Source: a virus. Taken from it: DNA of 23,090 bases. A program made the position numbers and the translations under genes. Under the pieces are notes generated by a model, which did no database searches, was not told the origin of the DNA, and saw only the letters and a program-made list of their open reading frames with translations. Below, one piece after another: positions 14,811 to 20,502 of this stretch; within the stretch, counting starts at the first letter, position 1, and the number at the start of each line of letters is the position of its first letter. The DNA lies in IMG/VR virus record IMGVR_UViG_3300030107_003218, positions 5,133 to 28,222 of that record; one strand, 5' to 3'.

Positions 14811-15289
14811 TACCAACTCGCTTGATATTCAACAGAGTGCCAGAACATTTCGTTTTGCTGATCACCGTCCAACCAGCTAGCGGCTCTCTCAAAAATCTCC
14901 GCATCTTCATCGGCACATTCTCGTAATTCGTCCCACCATTCCTTATCACCAAAGAAGAACCCACCACATCTATCGTTCGGCGGTAGCGGAGTAGAGGCAT
15001 CGCCCCTCAACACACTAGCGATCCATCGCAAATCTTCGGCATGCAGATCAATCGGACGACAATTATCTTCGCCGTTAGCAAAAGCATCAACGATAAGTTG
15101 ATGCAGAGGCGCATGCTTACGCCAATACCCCAACTCAAGTTTTTCGCTGGTGCGCTTATAATCATCGACAAAGACTTCATTAATCGGAATAATCCCACCA
15201 TCTTCATCGCGTAGGATATTACCGTTATCATCTCTCGCGTATTGAGTGCGCTGAAATTTATCTCCAGTCAGATACATATCTAGTCCCAT
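14810..15289 (-). CDS. Phage protein of the MGLDMYL type, unknown function
   Basis: A 159-aa protein beginning MGLDMYLTG, a start shared by a widespread family of unknown function in phages and bacteria (recalled). Other visible elements are LELGYWRKHAPLH, then NCRPIDLHAEDL. It is acidic and has two Trp-rich patches. Start and stop are both TAATG junctions, so it is coupled to the gene before and to the methyltransferase after. A second in-frame ATG nine bases upstream has no support. Confidence 0.7.
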   Translation of the reverse strand: MGLDMYLTGDKFQRTQYARDDNGNILRDEDGGIIPINEVFVDDYKRTSEKLELGYWRKHAPLHQLIVDAFANGEDNCRPIDLHAEDLRWIASVLRGDASTPLPPNDRCGGFFFGDKEWWDELRECADEDAEIFERAASWLDGDQQNEMFWHSVEYQASW

Positions 15290-15489
15290 TATCCCCAATC
15301 CTTTCTATCTTCCTCGTTATCCCAACCATCCTTGTATTCGGCAATTTGTTGTTCAGTCATAAAGATCTGATGAACCCGACCCCCCATCGCAACGCCCTTA
15401 CCTGTGCCGTAAGGATAATAATGTGGTTCGTACTGACGACCATAATATCTGTCAGCCGAACCACGATCCCTTGGACTACCGTTTTTCAT
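15289..15489 (-). CDS. Small phage protein, Tyr/Gly/Arg-rich
   Basis: A 66-aa protein with GSADRYYGRQYEPHYY near the N terminus and a MTEQQIAEYKDGWDNEEDRK stretch near the C-terminal end. The pattern recurs in phages, but I cannot name a family or role. AGGAGC precedes the ATG, and the stop shares a base with the next start (TAATG). Confidence 0.65.
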   Translation of the reverse strand: MKNGSPRDRGSADRYYGRQYEPHYYPYGTGKGVAMGGRVHQIFMTEQQIAEYKDGWDNEEDRKDWG

Positions 15490-15490
15490 C

Positions 15491-15763
15491 TCACGCTCCT
15501 ATGTGCACATAATAACCGTGACCAAAAACGTCATAAAAGATTTCGCCATCACGCTCCATCTCCTTAACGATTTCCAACCCACCGCCTGTGAAATAACAAA
15601 CAGCCTTATCGGCGCAATCAAAATCAGACGCAGGGATGGTTGCTTGAATGCATTCCTTCCAGTTGTCTGGATCACAAATCTCCGAAAACATATCCTGCAA
15701 CTGATCGCGAGTGTATCCACCCAATGCCGCATCCATAAGTTTTTGCATTGTTTCCTGATCCAT
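15491..15763 (-). CDS. Uncharacterised acidic protein
   Basis: A 90-aa acidic protein: an N-terminal helical part (ETMQKLMDAALGGYTRDQLQ) and a C-terminal beta-rich part with AVCYFTGGGLEIVKEM and GHGYYVHIGA. The ATG at 15763 is chosen over a TTG two codons upstream. It follows the preceding stop closely and its own stop is one base from the next ATG. No family is recognised. Confidence 0.65.
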   Translation of the reverse strand: MDQETMQKLMDAALGGYTRDQLQDMFSEICDPDNWKECIQATIPASDFDCADKAVCYFTGGGLEIVKEMERDGEIFYDVFGHGYYVHIGA

Positions 15764-15765
15764 GA

Positions 15766-16284
15766 TCAAACACCCTCATTCCAAATTGCCAAGGCGTCTG
15801 CTTCCGGCATGTCATTCAATACCTGATAAGCTGGATATTTGTTTTTGATGTGATCGACATAACGCTGATCAATTTTGCGAACACCCTTAAAGGTCATGTA
15901 ACGTATCGCCTTTGGATCATCAGATGTCGGATCAACAAACACGACTTTTGATTTCATGTATTTTTTGAAATCTTTGTGAGACAGCCATTTGTTGACTTGC
16001 TCACCGCACCAAACTTCCATGGACATATCATTCCATGAATCATCAAAATCCATGTGATACTTAGGATGATCAGACCTGATACGAGACTCTAAGTCATGCC
16101 AGATTTTGTAGTCACCACCAAAATTATCAGAACCGCCTTGACCGTCATTCGATACATAGCCAATCCTTTTGCCGTTGAAATACACACTAGCCTCAAAGCA
16201 ATGTGTTTCATGTGACGCAAATTCAGAATGCTTGATACCCCTCAACGCGAGTATGTCACCATTCTTAAAAGTAAAACTAAACAT
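15766..16284 (-). CDS. Uncharacterised phage protein
   Basis: A 172-aa protein. The N-terminal half is beta-rich (FSFTFKNGDILALRGIKHSE; CFEASVYFNGKRIGYVSNDG) with a conspicuous Gly/Asp segment GQGGSDNFGGD; the C-terminal half is charged and helical. The start shares a base with the upstream stop (TAATG). No family is recognised. Confidence 0.7.
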   Translation of the reverse strand: MFSFTFKNGDILALRGIKHSEFASHETHCFEASVYFNGKRIGYVSNDGQGGSDNFGGDYKIWHDLESRIRSDHPKYHMDFDDSWNDMSMEVWCGEQVNKWLSHKDFKKYMKSKVVFVDPTSDDPKAIRYMTFKGVRKIDQRYVDHIKNKYPAYQVLNDMPEADALAIWNEGV

Positions 16285-16454
16285 TATTCATCCTCCATTA
16301 CTTTACTAAACTTGATGCATGTGCCATGGCACTTGTCACAATCAACAACGTCACCATGTGCATCCGACACGAAACCATGACCAGCGCACCAGTCACAGTA
16401 AACAACATATTCGCTCCGCGAACCACGAACCTCGATCCTTTGTACTGCTTGCAT
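16284..16454 (-). CDS. Small DnaJ-type zinc-finger protein
   Basis: A 56-aa protein with two CxxCxGxG-like repeats, CDWCAGHG (C20, C23) and CDKCHGTC (C39, C42), as in the zinc-finger region of DnaJ. Such mini-zinc fingers are frequent in phage auxiliary operons; their partners are unknown. The ATG at 16454 has GGAGG five bases upstream; a TTG four codons before it would lie inside that site. It is the first gene of the long leftward auxiliary operon. Confidence 0.75.
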   Translation of the reverse strand: MQAVQRIEVRGSRSEYVVYCDWCAGHGFVSDAHGDVVDCDKCHGTCIKFSKVMEDE

Positions 16455-16473
16455 ATTGTCCTCCAAAAACTAA

Positions 16474-16479
16474 AGTATA
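16474..16479 (-). promoter_or_regulatory. Candidate -10 element of the auxiliary operon promoter
   Basis: TATACTTTA reads leftward at 16471-16479, about 20 bp before the first gene's start. The same 9-mer precedes the gene at 18883. No good -35 is found 15-19 bp further up, so the promoter may need an activator, possibly one bound to the adjacent TGTAACAAG array. Confidence 0.4.
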
Positions 16480-16547
16480 TTTAATTGTTATACCAATACG
16501 CGCTACAACATGCAACCTATATATAGTGTCTTATGGTTTTGGTTCAA

Positions 16548-16816
16548 TTTGTTACATTTGTTACAGTTCTCCCGTGAAAAAAAACTTTTGAAAATTTTTT
16601 CAAATGGGGTGTAACAAGTGTAACAAGTGTAACAAGAGTTCTTGAAATATAAGCGCAGCGCCTGTTTGACCTTGTTACACTTCTCACGATTTTTGTTACA
16701 CTTGTTACACTTCTAAGGCGTTTTTCCCCTGTTTTTGAGATTTTTAGAAATTTTTACCCAATAAAAATTTGCAAAATCGTCACTCTATACGATACAAGTG
16801 TAACATGAGTGACAAG
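16548..16816. repeat. Array of TGTAACAAG 9-mers in both orientations (operator, origin or packaging site)
   Basis: The 350-bp divergent gap 16455-16804 holds no gene but is full of a 9-bp unit. In plus orientation: three perfect contiguous copies at 16610-16636, TGTAACATG at 16799-16807 over the terS start codon, and weaker copies directly before and after it (16790-16798, 16808-16816). In minus orientation: TTTGTTACA twice in tandem at 16548-16565, CTTGTTACA at 16671-16679, and a tandem pair at 16692-16709. An AT-rich dyad (TTTGAAAA-TT-TTTTCAAA, 16587-16604) lies between the first two blocks. Contiguous 9-bp repeats in two orientations plus an AT-rich core fit an iteron origin, a multi-site operator controlling both operons, or a TerS recognition (pac/cos) site. 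Confidence 0.85.
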
Positions 16817-17383
16817 AACACCGACATTCTTGCAGATGACATAGACGTAGCGACTGGACGCAAACTGACAAATCGTCAAAAAGAGTTTGCTCGTTTATAT
16901 GTTGAAGGTATTTACTCCAACGCTGAATGCGCGAGACGGGCTGGATATGCTTCTGCATCAGCCGCTAGCATTGCCGGTCATTTACTAGCCGGCAAAAAAT
17001 TTCCTCATTTAATCGATCACATACAAGAGTTACGCGAAGAGCGTGAACGCAGATATGGCGTCACGATCATTGGTCAACTAAAACGGCTACATGATTTGTC
17101 TGCTGGCGCCGAAGAAGCTGGACAATTTTCAGCCGCTATAAATGCAGAAAAGATACGATCTGCACTTGGTGGGTTGACTGTCGATAGGCGTGAACAGATT
17201 CACCAGCTTGACGATTTGTCACGAGAAGAGATCACCGCAAGACTGTCACAACTTAGACAACAATATCCTCAAGCATTTATTGAGGGTGAATTTACAGAGG
17301 TCAAAGATGCCGACACCAGAGGTGAACTTTTGGAACACGTTGAAACGAAACCTACCAAAGAACTGTCACACAACGCGAATTGA
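16805..17383 (+). CDS. terS: Terminase small subunit
   Basis: A 192-aa DNA-packaging protein. The N-terminal domain has the terminase-2 pattern LTNRQKEFARLYVEG, then NAECARRAGYASASA and the following LLAG element, an HTH for recognising packaging sites. A helical charged segment (REERERRYG) follows, then an oligomerisation-type region and an acidic tail. It would bind pac/cos DNA and load the large subunit. No terminase large subunit follows; the next gene is a nuclease. The ATG at 16805 has no clear Shine-Dalgarno site and sits inside a TGTAACAAG-like repeat, so expression may be autoregulated. A TTG at 16769 is an alternative start. Confidence 0.88.
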   Translation: MSDKNTDILADDIDVATGRKLTNRQKEFARLYVEGIYSNAECARRAGYASASAASIAGHLLAGKKFPHLIDHIQELREERERRYGVTIIGQLKRLHDLSAGAEEAGQFSAAINAEKIRSALGGLTVDRREQIHQLDDLSREEITARLSQLRQQYPQAFIEGEFTEVKDADTRGELLEHVETKPTKELSHNAN

Positions 17384-17768
17384 AAACCGCCATGGTGGTG
17401 GCGTTCCTGACGTACATATAGTATGGGCAGGGCTTGTGTTTTGGTTAGAATTAAAAACAACAAAAAACAATACTGTCAGACTGTCTCCAAATCAAATTGC
17501 TTGGAATACCGCGTATTCGCGTTCGGGGGGCTTGTCTTTCATCTTGGTTAAGCACCTCTCTTCGGGCGACCTATTTTTGTTTCGGGGTTCGGGATCATTG
17601 GATGTCGGGCGTTCGGGACTGGCGGCAGAAGCCGTGTTCCAAGGTTCGGGGTACGATAACCTATGGGCAGCAATTCGGGAGTCGGGTTCGGGGTTCGGGA
17701 CTTCGGGGTTCGGGGATCATCGAGCCTTGGACCAGGGGTCAGGGGCTGGGGCACCAGTACAACAGTAA
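17307..17768 (+). CDS. VRR-NUC family nuclease with repeat-encoded C-terminal tail
   Basis: A 153-aa protein. Residues 1-92 are a VRR-NUC (PD-(D/E)XK) domain: E5, RIENRHGGGVPD with D35, ELK with E48 and K50, and Q63 in SPNQIAW. Such nucleases cut branched or structured DNA and accompany phage helicases. Residues from about 93 on are Gly/Ser/Phe-rich (FRGSGS, QGSGY, SGSGFGTSGFG) and are the translation of the TTCGGGG repeat cluster. This tail is not part of the family, so the repeat seems to have invaded the 3' end of the gene. The ATG at 17307 has AGAGG six bases upstream and overlaps terS by 77 nt. The ORF is open upstream without a supported start. Confidence 0.8.
   Translation: MPTPEVNFWNTLKRNLPKNCHTTRIENRHGGGVPDVHIVWAGLVFWLELKTTKNNTVRLSPNQIAWNTAYSRSGGLSFILVKHLSSGDLFLFRGSGSLDVGRSGLAAEAVFQGSGYDNLWAAIRESGSGFGTSGFGDHRALDQGSGAGAPVQQ
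17521..17718 (+). repeat. TTCGGGG repeat cluster 1 (G-rich on plus strand)
   Basis: Around ten irregular copies of TTCGGG(G), the densest at 17581-17592 and 17684-17715, interspersed with unique sequence. The cluster overlaps the 3' coding part of the VRR-NUC gene and lies just beyond the leftward terminator at 17798-17817. The same unit recurs at 18985-19014 and 20131-20179, always G-rich on the plus strand. Confidence 0.85.
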
Positions 17769-17790
17769 CGATAAGCTGTGCCTGGCCGAT

Positions 17791-17817
17791 AGTAAAAGAG
17801 GAGGCTTACGCCTCCTC
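17791..17817 (-). terminator. Leftward intrinsic terminator
   Basis: An 8-bp stem GAGGAGGC / GCCTCCTC (17798-17805 with 17810-17817), loop TTAC, followed in the minus direction by TTTT. The stop codon of the last gene of the unit lies in the loop. It ends the 18883-17806 unit. Confidence 0.8.
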
Positions 17818-17982
17818 CCTCAAAAACTCTTTCAACCGTTTCTCCGGTTCGTCTAGGTATTGAAACAAACACTCAATAGCCGTGTAGTCTCGGTACTTAA
17901 CATCTTCGAGAATCTCATTAACCACATCGGTTAACAGGTTTAAATCAATTTCTTGATCAGGATCCAAGTGTCTATTTGTCAT
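17806..17982 (-). CDS. Small acidic protein, last gene of its unit
   Basis: A 58-aa ORF too short for common cut-offs. Its ATG overlaps the upstream stop as ATGA and its TAA lies in the terminator loop, which strongly supports it. The protein is acidic and helical (LNLLTDVVNEILEDV; then YLDEPEKRLKEFLREEA). Its neighbour upstream has a similar acidic helical character, and the two may work together. No family is recognised. Confidence 0.7.
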   Translation of the reverse strand: MTNRHLDPDQEIDLNLLTDVVNEILEDVKYRDYTAIECLFQYLDEPEKRLKEFLREEA

Positions 17983-18284
17983 GATGATTCCTCTTTTAAT
18001 TCTTGATACATACGTCCACTTGAAAACAAATCTTCTATGTTTTCAATAATGCAATTTTGATAGAGATCCTCTGCCGTTGTGTGAAGTGTTAGTTGAAACG
18101 GAAAAGATTTAGCATTTTGTATATCATCTAGAATCATTTCCAAATCTTCATAGTTTGGGCAATCCTCCAAACCATCCTCTCGATACATTTCTAGATGTGC
18201 TTCAATTTCATTCGTGACAGCGTCCGCAATCTTCTGAGAGTTTATTTTTCCGCCATACAATTCTTGAATCACTACTGACATCAT
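17979..18284 (-). CDS. Uncharacterised acidic protein
   Basis: A 101-aa acidic protein, largely helical, with KIADAVTNEIEAHLEMYRED, then a CPNYEDLEMILDDIQNA stretch. The ATG at 18284 overlaps the upstream stop as ATGA and has GGAGG eight bases before it; the longer ORF start at 18341 lies inside the upstream gene without support. No family is recognised. Confidence 0.7.
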   Translation of the reverse strand: MMSVVIQELYGGKINSQKIADAVTNEIEAHLEMYREDGLEDCPNYEDLEMILDDIQNAKSFPFQLTLHTTAEDLYQNCIIENIEDLFSSGRMYQELKEESS

Positions 18285-18883
18285 TTTACTGCCTCCACAA
18301 TAGTTGTTACGCCATTGTTTATTGTGTAGCACAATAAACAATCTTTACATTTTTGACCGGTGCAATTTTGGTCAACGTCACTACCTTTTGAAACATTGTT
18401 AAACGTGCGGTCAAAATGTTTTGGCGGTTCATTCATTACCGCGTCAATGCGTGGGTTTGAATAAATCAAGATAAGATTCGCGGGTTTGTCATTCTTCGCG
18501 TAAAAATCGTTGATCAGATTTTTGCGCTTAGTCCACAATGCAAAATCACAATGTGGATTGTGTATCGTGATATTGTGCAGATTTTCTAAATGAATGCGGT
18601 TGATTAACTCGCCATGGCCTGAAAATCTGAAAAACGCGTCTAAAATAGTTGGTAGCATATGCGGAGGAATCAGCCCTCCCGATAATATGTCGCTATTTTT
18701 TTGCCATGCGGGCACGCAATTTTTACGCAAACCTTGTAGCATTTCGGCAGAATAACATTTTGTGCAGATGATATCATCCTTGCCGCTATTGTACATTTTC
18801 ATGCAAAATTCGTTAGATAACGTATTTGTATTTAATGCTTTGAAACCGGACAATTTGCCGGTCATATTTGATATTTTCAACAT
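18281..18883 (-). CDS. GP88-like Cys-rich phage protein
   Basis: A 200-aa protein resembling the phage GP88 family of unknown function: an N-terminal NTLSNEFC...CTKCYSAEM segment, a central HCDFALWTKRKNLI segment and a C-terminal cluster NCTGQKCKDCLLCY. The CxxCY and CxxxxCxxCxxCY patterns suggest a bound metal or iron-sulfur cluster. The ATG at 18883 has GGAGG eight bases upstream and is preferred to one at 18898. It is the first gene of a three-gene unit. The family link is by memory and moderate. Confidence 0.65.
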   Translation of the reverse strand: MLKISNMTGKLSGFKALNTNTLSNEFCMKMYNSGKDDIICTKCYSAEMLQGLRKNCVPAWQKNSDILSGGLIPPHMLPTILDAFFRFSGHGELINRIHLENLHNITIHNPHCDFALWTKRKNLINDFYAKNDKPANLILIYSNPRIDAVMNEPPKHFDRTFNNVSKGSDVDQNCTGQKCKDCLLCYTINNGVTTIVEAVK

Positions 18884-18912
18884 TGTTAAAGCCTCCATTA
18901 TTTAACAAGTAA

Positions 18913-18941
18913 AGTATAAGCAAAAAACAAACCAAAAACAA
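18913..18941 (-). promoter_or_regulatory. Candidate promoter of the GP88-like unit
   Basis: Read leftward: TTGTTT (18936-18941), 17-bp spacer, TATACT (18913-18918), then TTA, about 30 bp before the ATG at 18883. The T-rich spacer and the TTGTTT element resemble the candidate promoter before 20053. Confidence 0.5.
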
Positions 18942-18984
18942 GCGCAATCATTCGGGAGATTAGCCAGGAAAATCGGGTAGCAGC

Positions 18985-19014
18985 GGGTTCGGGGTTCGGG
19001 GTTCGGGGTTCGGG
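18985..19014 (+). repeat. TTCGGGG repeat cluster 2, G-quadruplex motif
   Basis: Five G-tracts of 3, 4, 4, 4 and 3 bases separated by exactly TTC, in 30 bp: a textbook G-quadruplex-forming motif on the plus strand. It is intergenic, between the terminator at 19024-19047 and the promoter of the 18883 unit. Confidence 0.92.
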
Positions 19015-19015
19015 A

Positions 19016-19047
19016 TAATAAAAACGGGGAGCCTCGAGGCTCCCCGT
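19016..19047 (-). terminator. Leftward intrinsic terminator (24-nt perfect palindrome)
   Basis: ACGGGGAGCCTC and its exact complement form a 24-nt palindrome at 19024-19047, followed in the minus direction by TTTATTAT. It ends the 20053-19096 unit. Confidence 0.8.
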
Positions 19048-19049
19048 CC

Positions 19050-19070
19050 TACTAGTATGGAGGACTAGTA
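19050..19070. repeat. Inverted repeat TACTAGT-N7-ACTAGTA
   Basis: Perfect 7-bp arms around ATGGAGG, between the last gene of the unit (stop at 19096) and its terminator. It could be an operator or an additional RNA hairpin; no function is evident. Confidence 0.6.
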
Positions 19071-19095
19071 TTTAATCCTCGTGACCAGCTGGGTT

Positions 19096-19200
19096 CTAAT
19101 CCTCATCCTTAATGGCTATGTAAAACATTGCTACCAGTGCGACAGCATAGAAGATGAGACAGCCTATCATAAACAGGCTGTCCCATTGGATGTTATGCAT
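19096..19200 (-). CDS. 34-aa single-pass membrane peptide
   Basis: A 34-aa ORF: a short N-terminus (MHNIQWD), one hydrophobic segment of about 22 residues (SLFMIGCLIFYAVALVAMFY and two more), and a charged tail IKDED. The ATG overlaps the upstream stop by 8 nt. The topology fits a small phage inner-membrane protein, perhaps holin-like or a host-membrane modulator. The ORF is very short, so the call rests on position and hydrophobicity. Confidence 0.5.
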   Translation of the reverse strand: MHNIQWDSLFMIGCLIFYAVALVAMFYIAIKDED

Positions 19201-19423
19201 TGCCATAGAGTTTGTCCGACTCTTCGTCAGTCAGATTGAATCTACCGCAGGGTGATTTTGTCCGATCTGTTATCATGATTCCGTCATGTTCAAATGCTTT
19301 GCGCTTTTGCGGAATGTTTGTTAACCCCAAAAGTTTTTGCGTAACAGTTGGGAGGGGCTTGGGCTGTTTGATGATATGCCTTTCGCCTTTCTTATCTGGC
19401 CGTGTCACATAGACGTATGTCAT
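19193..19423 (-). CDS. Uncharacterised basic protein
   Basis: A 76-aa basic protein with a Lys/Pro-rich N-terminal region (KQPKPLPTVTQKLLGL) and a C-terminal CGRFNLTDEESDKLYG. GAGAGG lies about eight bases before the ATG. No family is recognised. Confidence 0.65.
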   Translation of the reverse strand: MTYVYVTRPDKKGERHIIKQPKPLPTVTQKLLGLTNIPQKRKAFEHDGIMITDRTKSPCGRFNLTDEESDKLYGNA

Positions 19424-19435
19424 GATGCTTTCCTC

Positions 19436-19834
19436 TCAACCACATTCTGCTTCAAACACGCATTGCCCGTGCTCAGTAATAGACCCTAGAATTTTAGAGC
19501 CTAAACGATGCCTTGCATACCATTTTAAAAGATGATTAACGCCCTCCTCCGTGAAACGAAAAGGATGCGTATGCTCATTAAGATATTCTCTCAACTGTTC
19601 ATTATTGTAAGTGCTGTTGATTTCAAAAAACTTATCTAAATGAGGCTTGGCATCGCCTAATTCCTTAAGACATTTTTCCAAGCCATCACGCACACCAGAT
19701 TCATCATCTTCATAAAATGAATATTCAAGACGCTCAGGTTGATAGCCTGTTACGCCAAAAAAATCTGCATCATCGGTTGGTTGCACAGCAAACCAAAACT
19801 TGCCTTCAATATCGCCTTGATAATATCGTCCCAT
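19436..19834 (-). CDS. Uncharacterised phage protein (MGRYYQGDIEGKFWF type)
   Basis: A 132-aa acidic protein beginning MGRYYQGDIEGKFWFAVQPT, a start I recall from other phage and bacterial proteins of unknown function. The middle is helical (LEKCLKELGDAKPHLDKFF) and the C terminus ends in CVFEAECG. AGGAGG is at ideal spacing before the ATG. Confidence 0.72.
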   Translation of the reverse strand: MGRYYQGDIEGKFWFAVQPTDDADFFGVTGYQPERLEYSFYEDDESGVRDGLEKCLKELGDAKPHLDKFFEINSTYNNEQLREYLNEHTHPFRFTEEGVNHLLKWYARHRLGSKILGSITEHGQCVFEAECG

Positions 19835-19843
19835 TTTATCCTC

Positions 19844-20053
19844 CTATAGCATTTCTATCATATCTGCGAACAAATCTTCGCAGTCTGCATGCGTCCGATA
19901 TTGACCATCATTCACCTGTTGCTGAACCATCATCATCATTTGTGCAGTTTTGAAATGAGGCGTTGTGTCTGTCACCTTATTACCATCTGCATTTGCAATG
20001 TAATAATCACAAGGTAAATTAGGCGTATTATATTGCTTTATCTGATATTCCAT
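19844..20053 (-). CDS. Uncharacterised protein
   Basis: A 69-aa protein with an N-terminal beta-rich part (PCDYYIANADGNKV), a Met-rich stretch (TAQMMMMVQQQV) and an acidic end. The ATG at 20053 has GGAGG five bases upstream; the ORF start at 20080 lies in the promoter leader. First gene of its unit. No family is recognised. Confidence 0.65.
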   Translation of the reverse strand: MEYQIKQYNTPNLPCDYYIANADGNKVTDTTPHFKTAQMMMMVQQQVNDGQYRTHADCEDLFADMIEML

Positions 20054-20085
20054 TTTGTCCTCCATATAGACAGTTAACATGAATC

Positions 20086-20113
20086 ATTATATACAAAAAC
20101 AATCAAAAAACAA
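20086..20113 (-). promoter_or_regulatory. Candidate promoter of the 20053 unit
   Basis: Read leftward: TTGTTT (20108-20113), 16-bp T-rich spacer, perfect TATAAT (20086-20091), then GGAGG and the ATG at 20053. It lies right next to TTCGGGG repeat cluster 3. Confidence 0.6.
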
Positions 20114-20123
20114 ACAAAATCCT

Positions 20124-20179
20124 GGGTGTCGGGTTCGGGTTCGGCTCGGTCATTATTCGGGTTCGGTTCGGGTTCGGGA
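20124..20179 (+). repeat. TTCGGGG repeat cluster 3
   Basis: GGGTGTC followed by several TTCGGG units, some shortened to TTCGG, with six G3 tracts in 56 bp on the plus strand. It lies between the stem-loop cluster and the promoter of the 20053 unit, the same arrangement as cluster 2. Confidence 0.85.
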
Positions 20180-20238
20180 CTGGTTGCTTTAGTCACCAGT
20201 AGGGCACCGCCCTCTGCTATGGTAGTAAGACCATAGCA
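20179..20238. other. Three consecutive stem-loops
   Basis: ACTGGT-N10-ACCAGT (20179-20200), AGGGC-ACC-GCCCT (20201-20213) and TGCTATGGT-N6-ACCATAGCA (20215-20238) follow each other without gap. They sit in a 263-bp gene-free stretch (20054-20316), together with repeat cluster 3 and the terminator. A structured leader or trailer RNA, or protein-binding dyads, are possible. Confidence 0.6.
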
Positions 20239-20254
20239 TATAAAATCTGGACAC

Positions 20255-20281
20255 AAAAAAAGAGGCGCCTAGCGGCGCCCC
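20255..20281 (-). terminator. Leftward intrinsic terminator
   Basis: Read leftward: an 8-bp stem based on GGCGCC-GCTA-GGCGCC (one G-U pair; plus-strand 20262-20269 with 20274-20281), followed by seven T (20255-20261). It ends the 21172-20317 unit. Confidence 0.85.
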
Positions 20282-20316
20282 TCATCTTATCGTTGTTCAA
20301 ACACCAGCTGGTGTCG

Positions 20317-20502
20317 TTATCGGCGCCTCATAATATGTAACAAGATGGCGCAACCAAAAGCGGCGCCGGCATATACGATCATTGCTAATCGCATCAGTTG
20401 ATCAGTGAAATTGTCGAGCGGATCCACCAGCCCGTACAATGCTTGCACGGTAGCTAGCAGGATTAATCCTGCTAGCACCATCGAGATTTTAACGACTCGC
20501 AT
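20317..20502 (-). CDS. Small two-helix membrane protein (holin candidate)
   Basis: A 61-aa protein with two hydrophobic helices (about 6-26, ISMVLAGLILLATVQALYGL, and 37-57, AMIVYAGAAFGCAILLHIM), a short acidic linker and a basic RRR end. This hairpin layout and size fit class II holins, which would supply the pore that the signal-less endolysin needs. However, it is on the other strand and far from the endolysin, so another membrane role is possible. The ATG at 20502 has GAGG six bases before it and overlaps the upstream stop by 14 nt. Confidence 0.6.
   Translation of the reverse strand: MRVVKISMVLAGLILLATVQALYGLVDPLDNFTDQLMRLAMIVYAGAAFGCAILLHIMRRR

Noticed and set aside
17548-17754. Minus-strand ORF rich in RTPNP-type repeats with an AT-hook-like GRPKRG end
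   Set aside because: It is the antisense translation of the TTCGGGG cluster inside the VRR-NUC gene, has no ribosome-binding site and its Pro/Arg repeats are explained by the DNA repeat.
17521-20179. CRISPR-like or minisatellite coding array
   Set aside because: Repeat units are only 7 bp and contiguous with no unique spacers of constant length, so this is a simple repeat and not a CRISPR array.
20074-20256. Minus-strand ORF with PEPEPNPN repeats
   Set aside because: The repeats are again the antisense of the TTCGGG cluster 3. The frame covers a promoter and hairpins and has no supported start.
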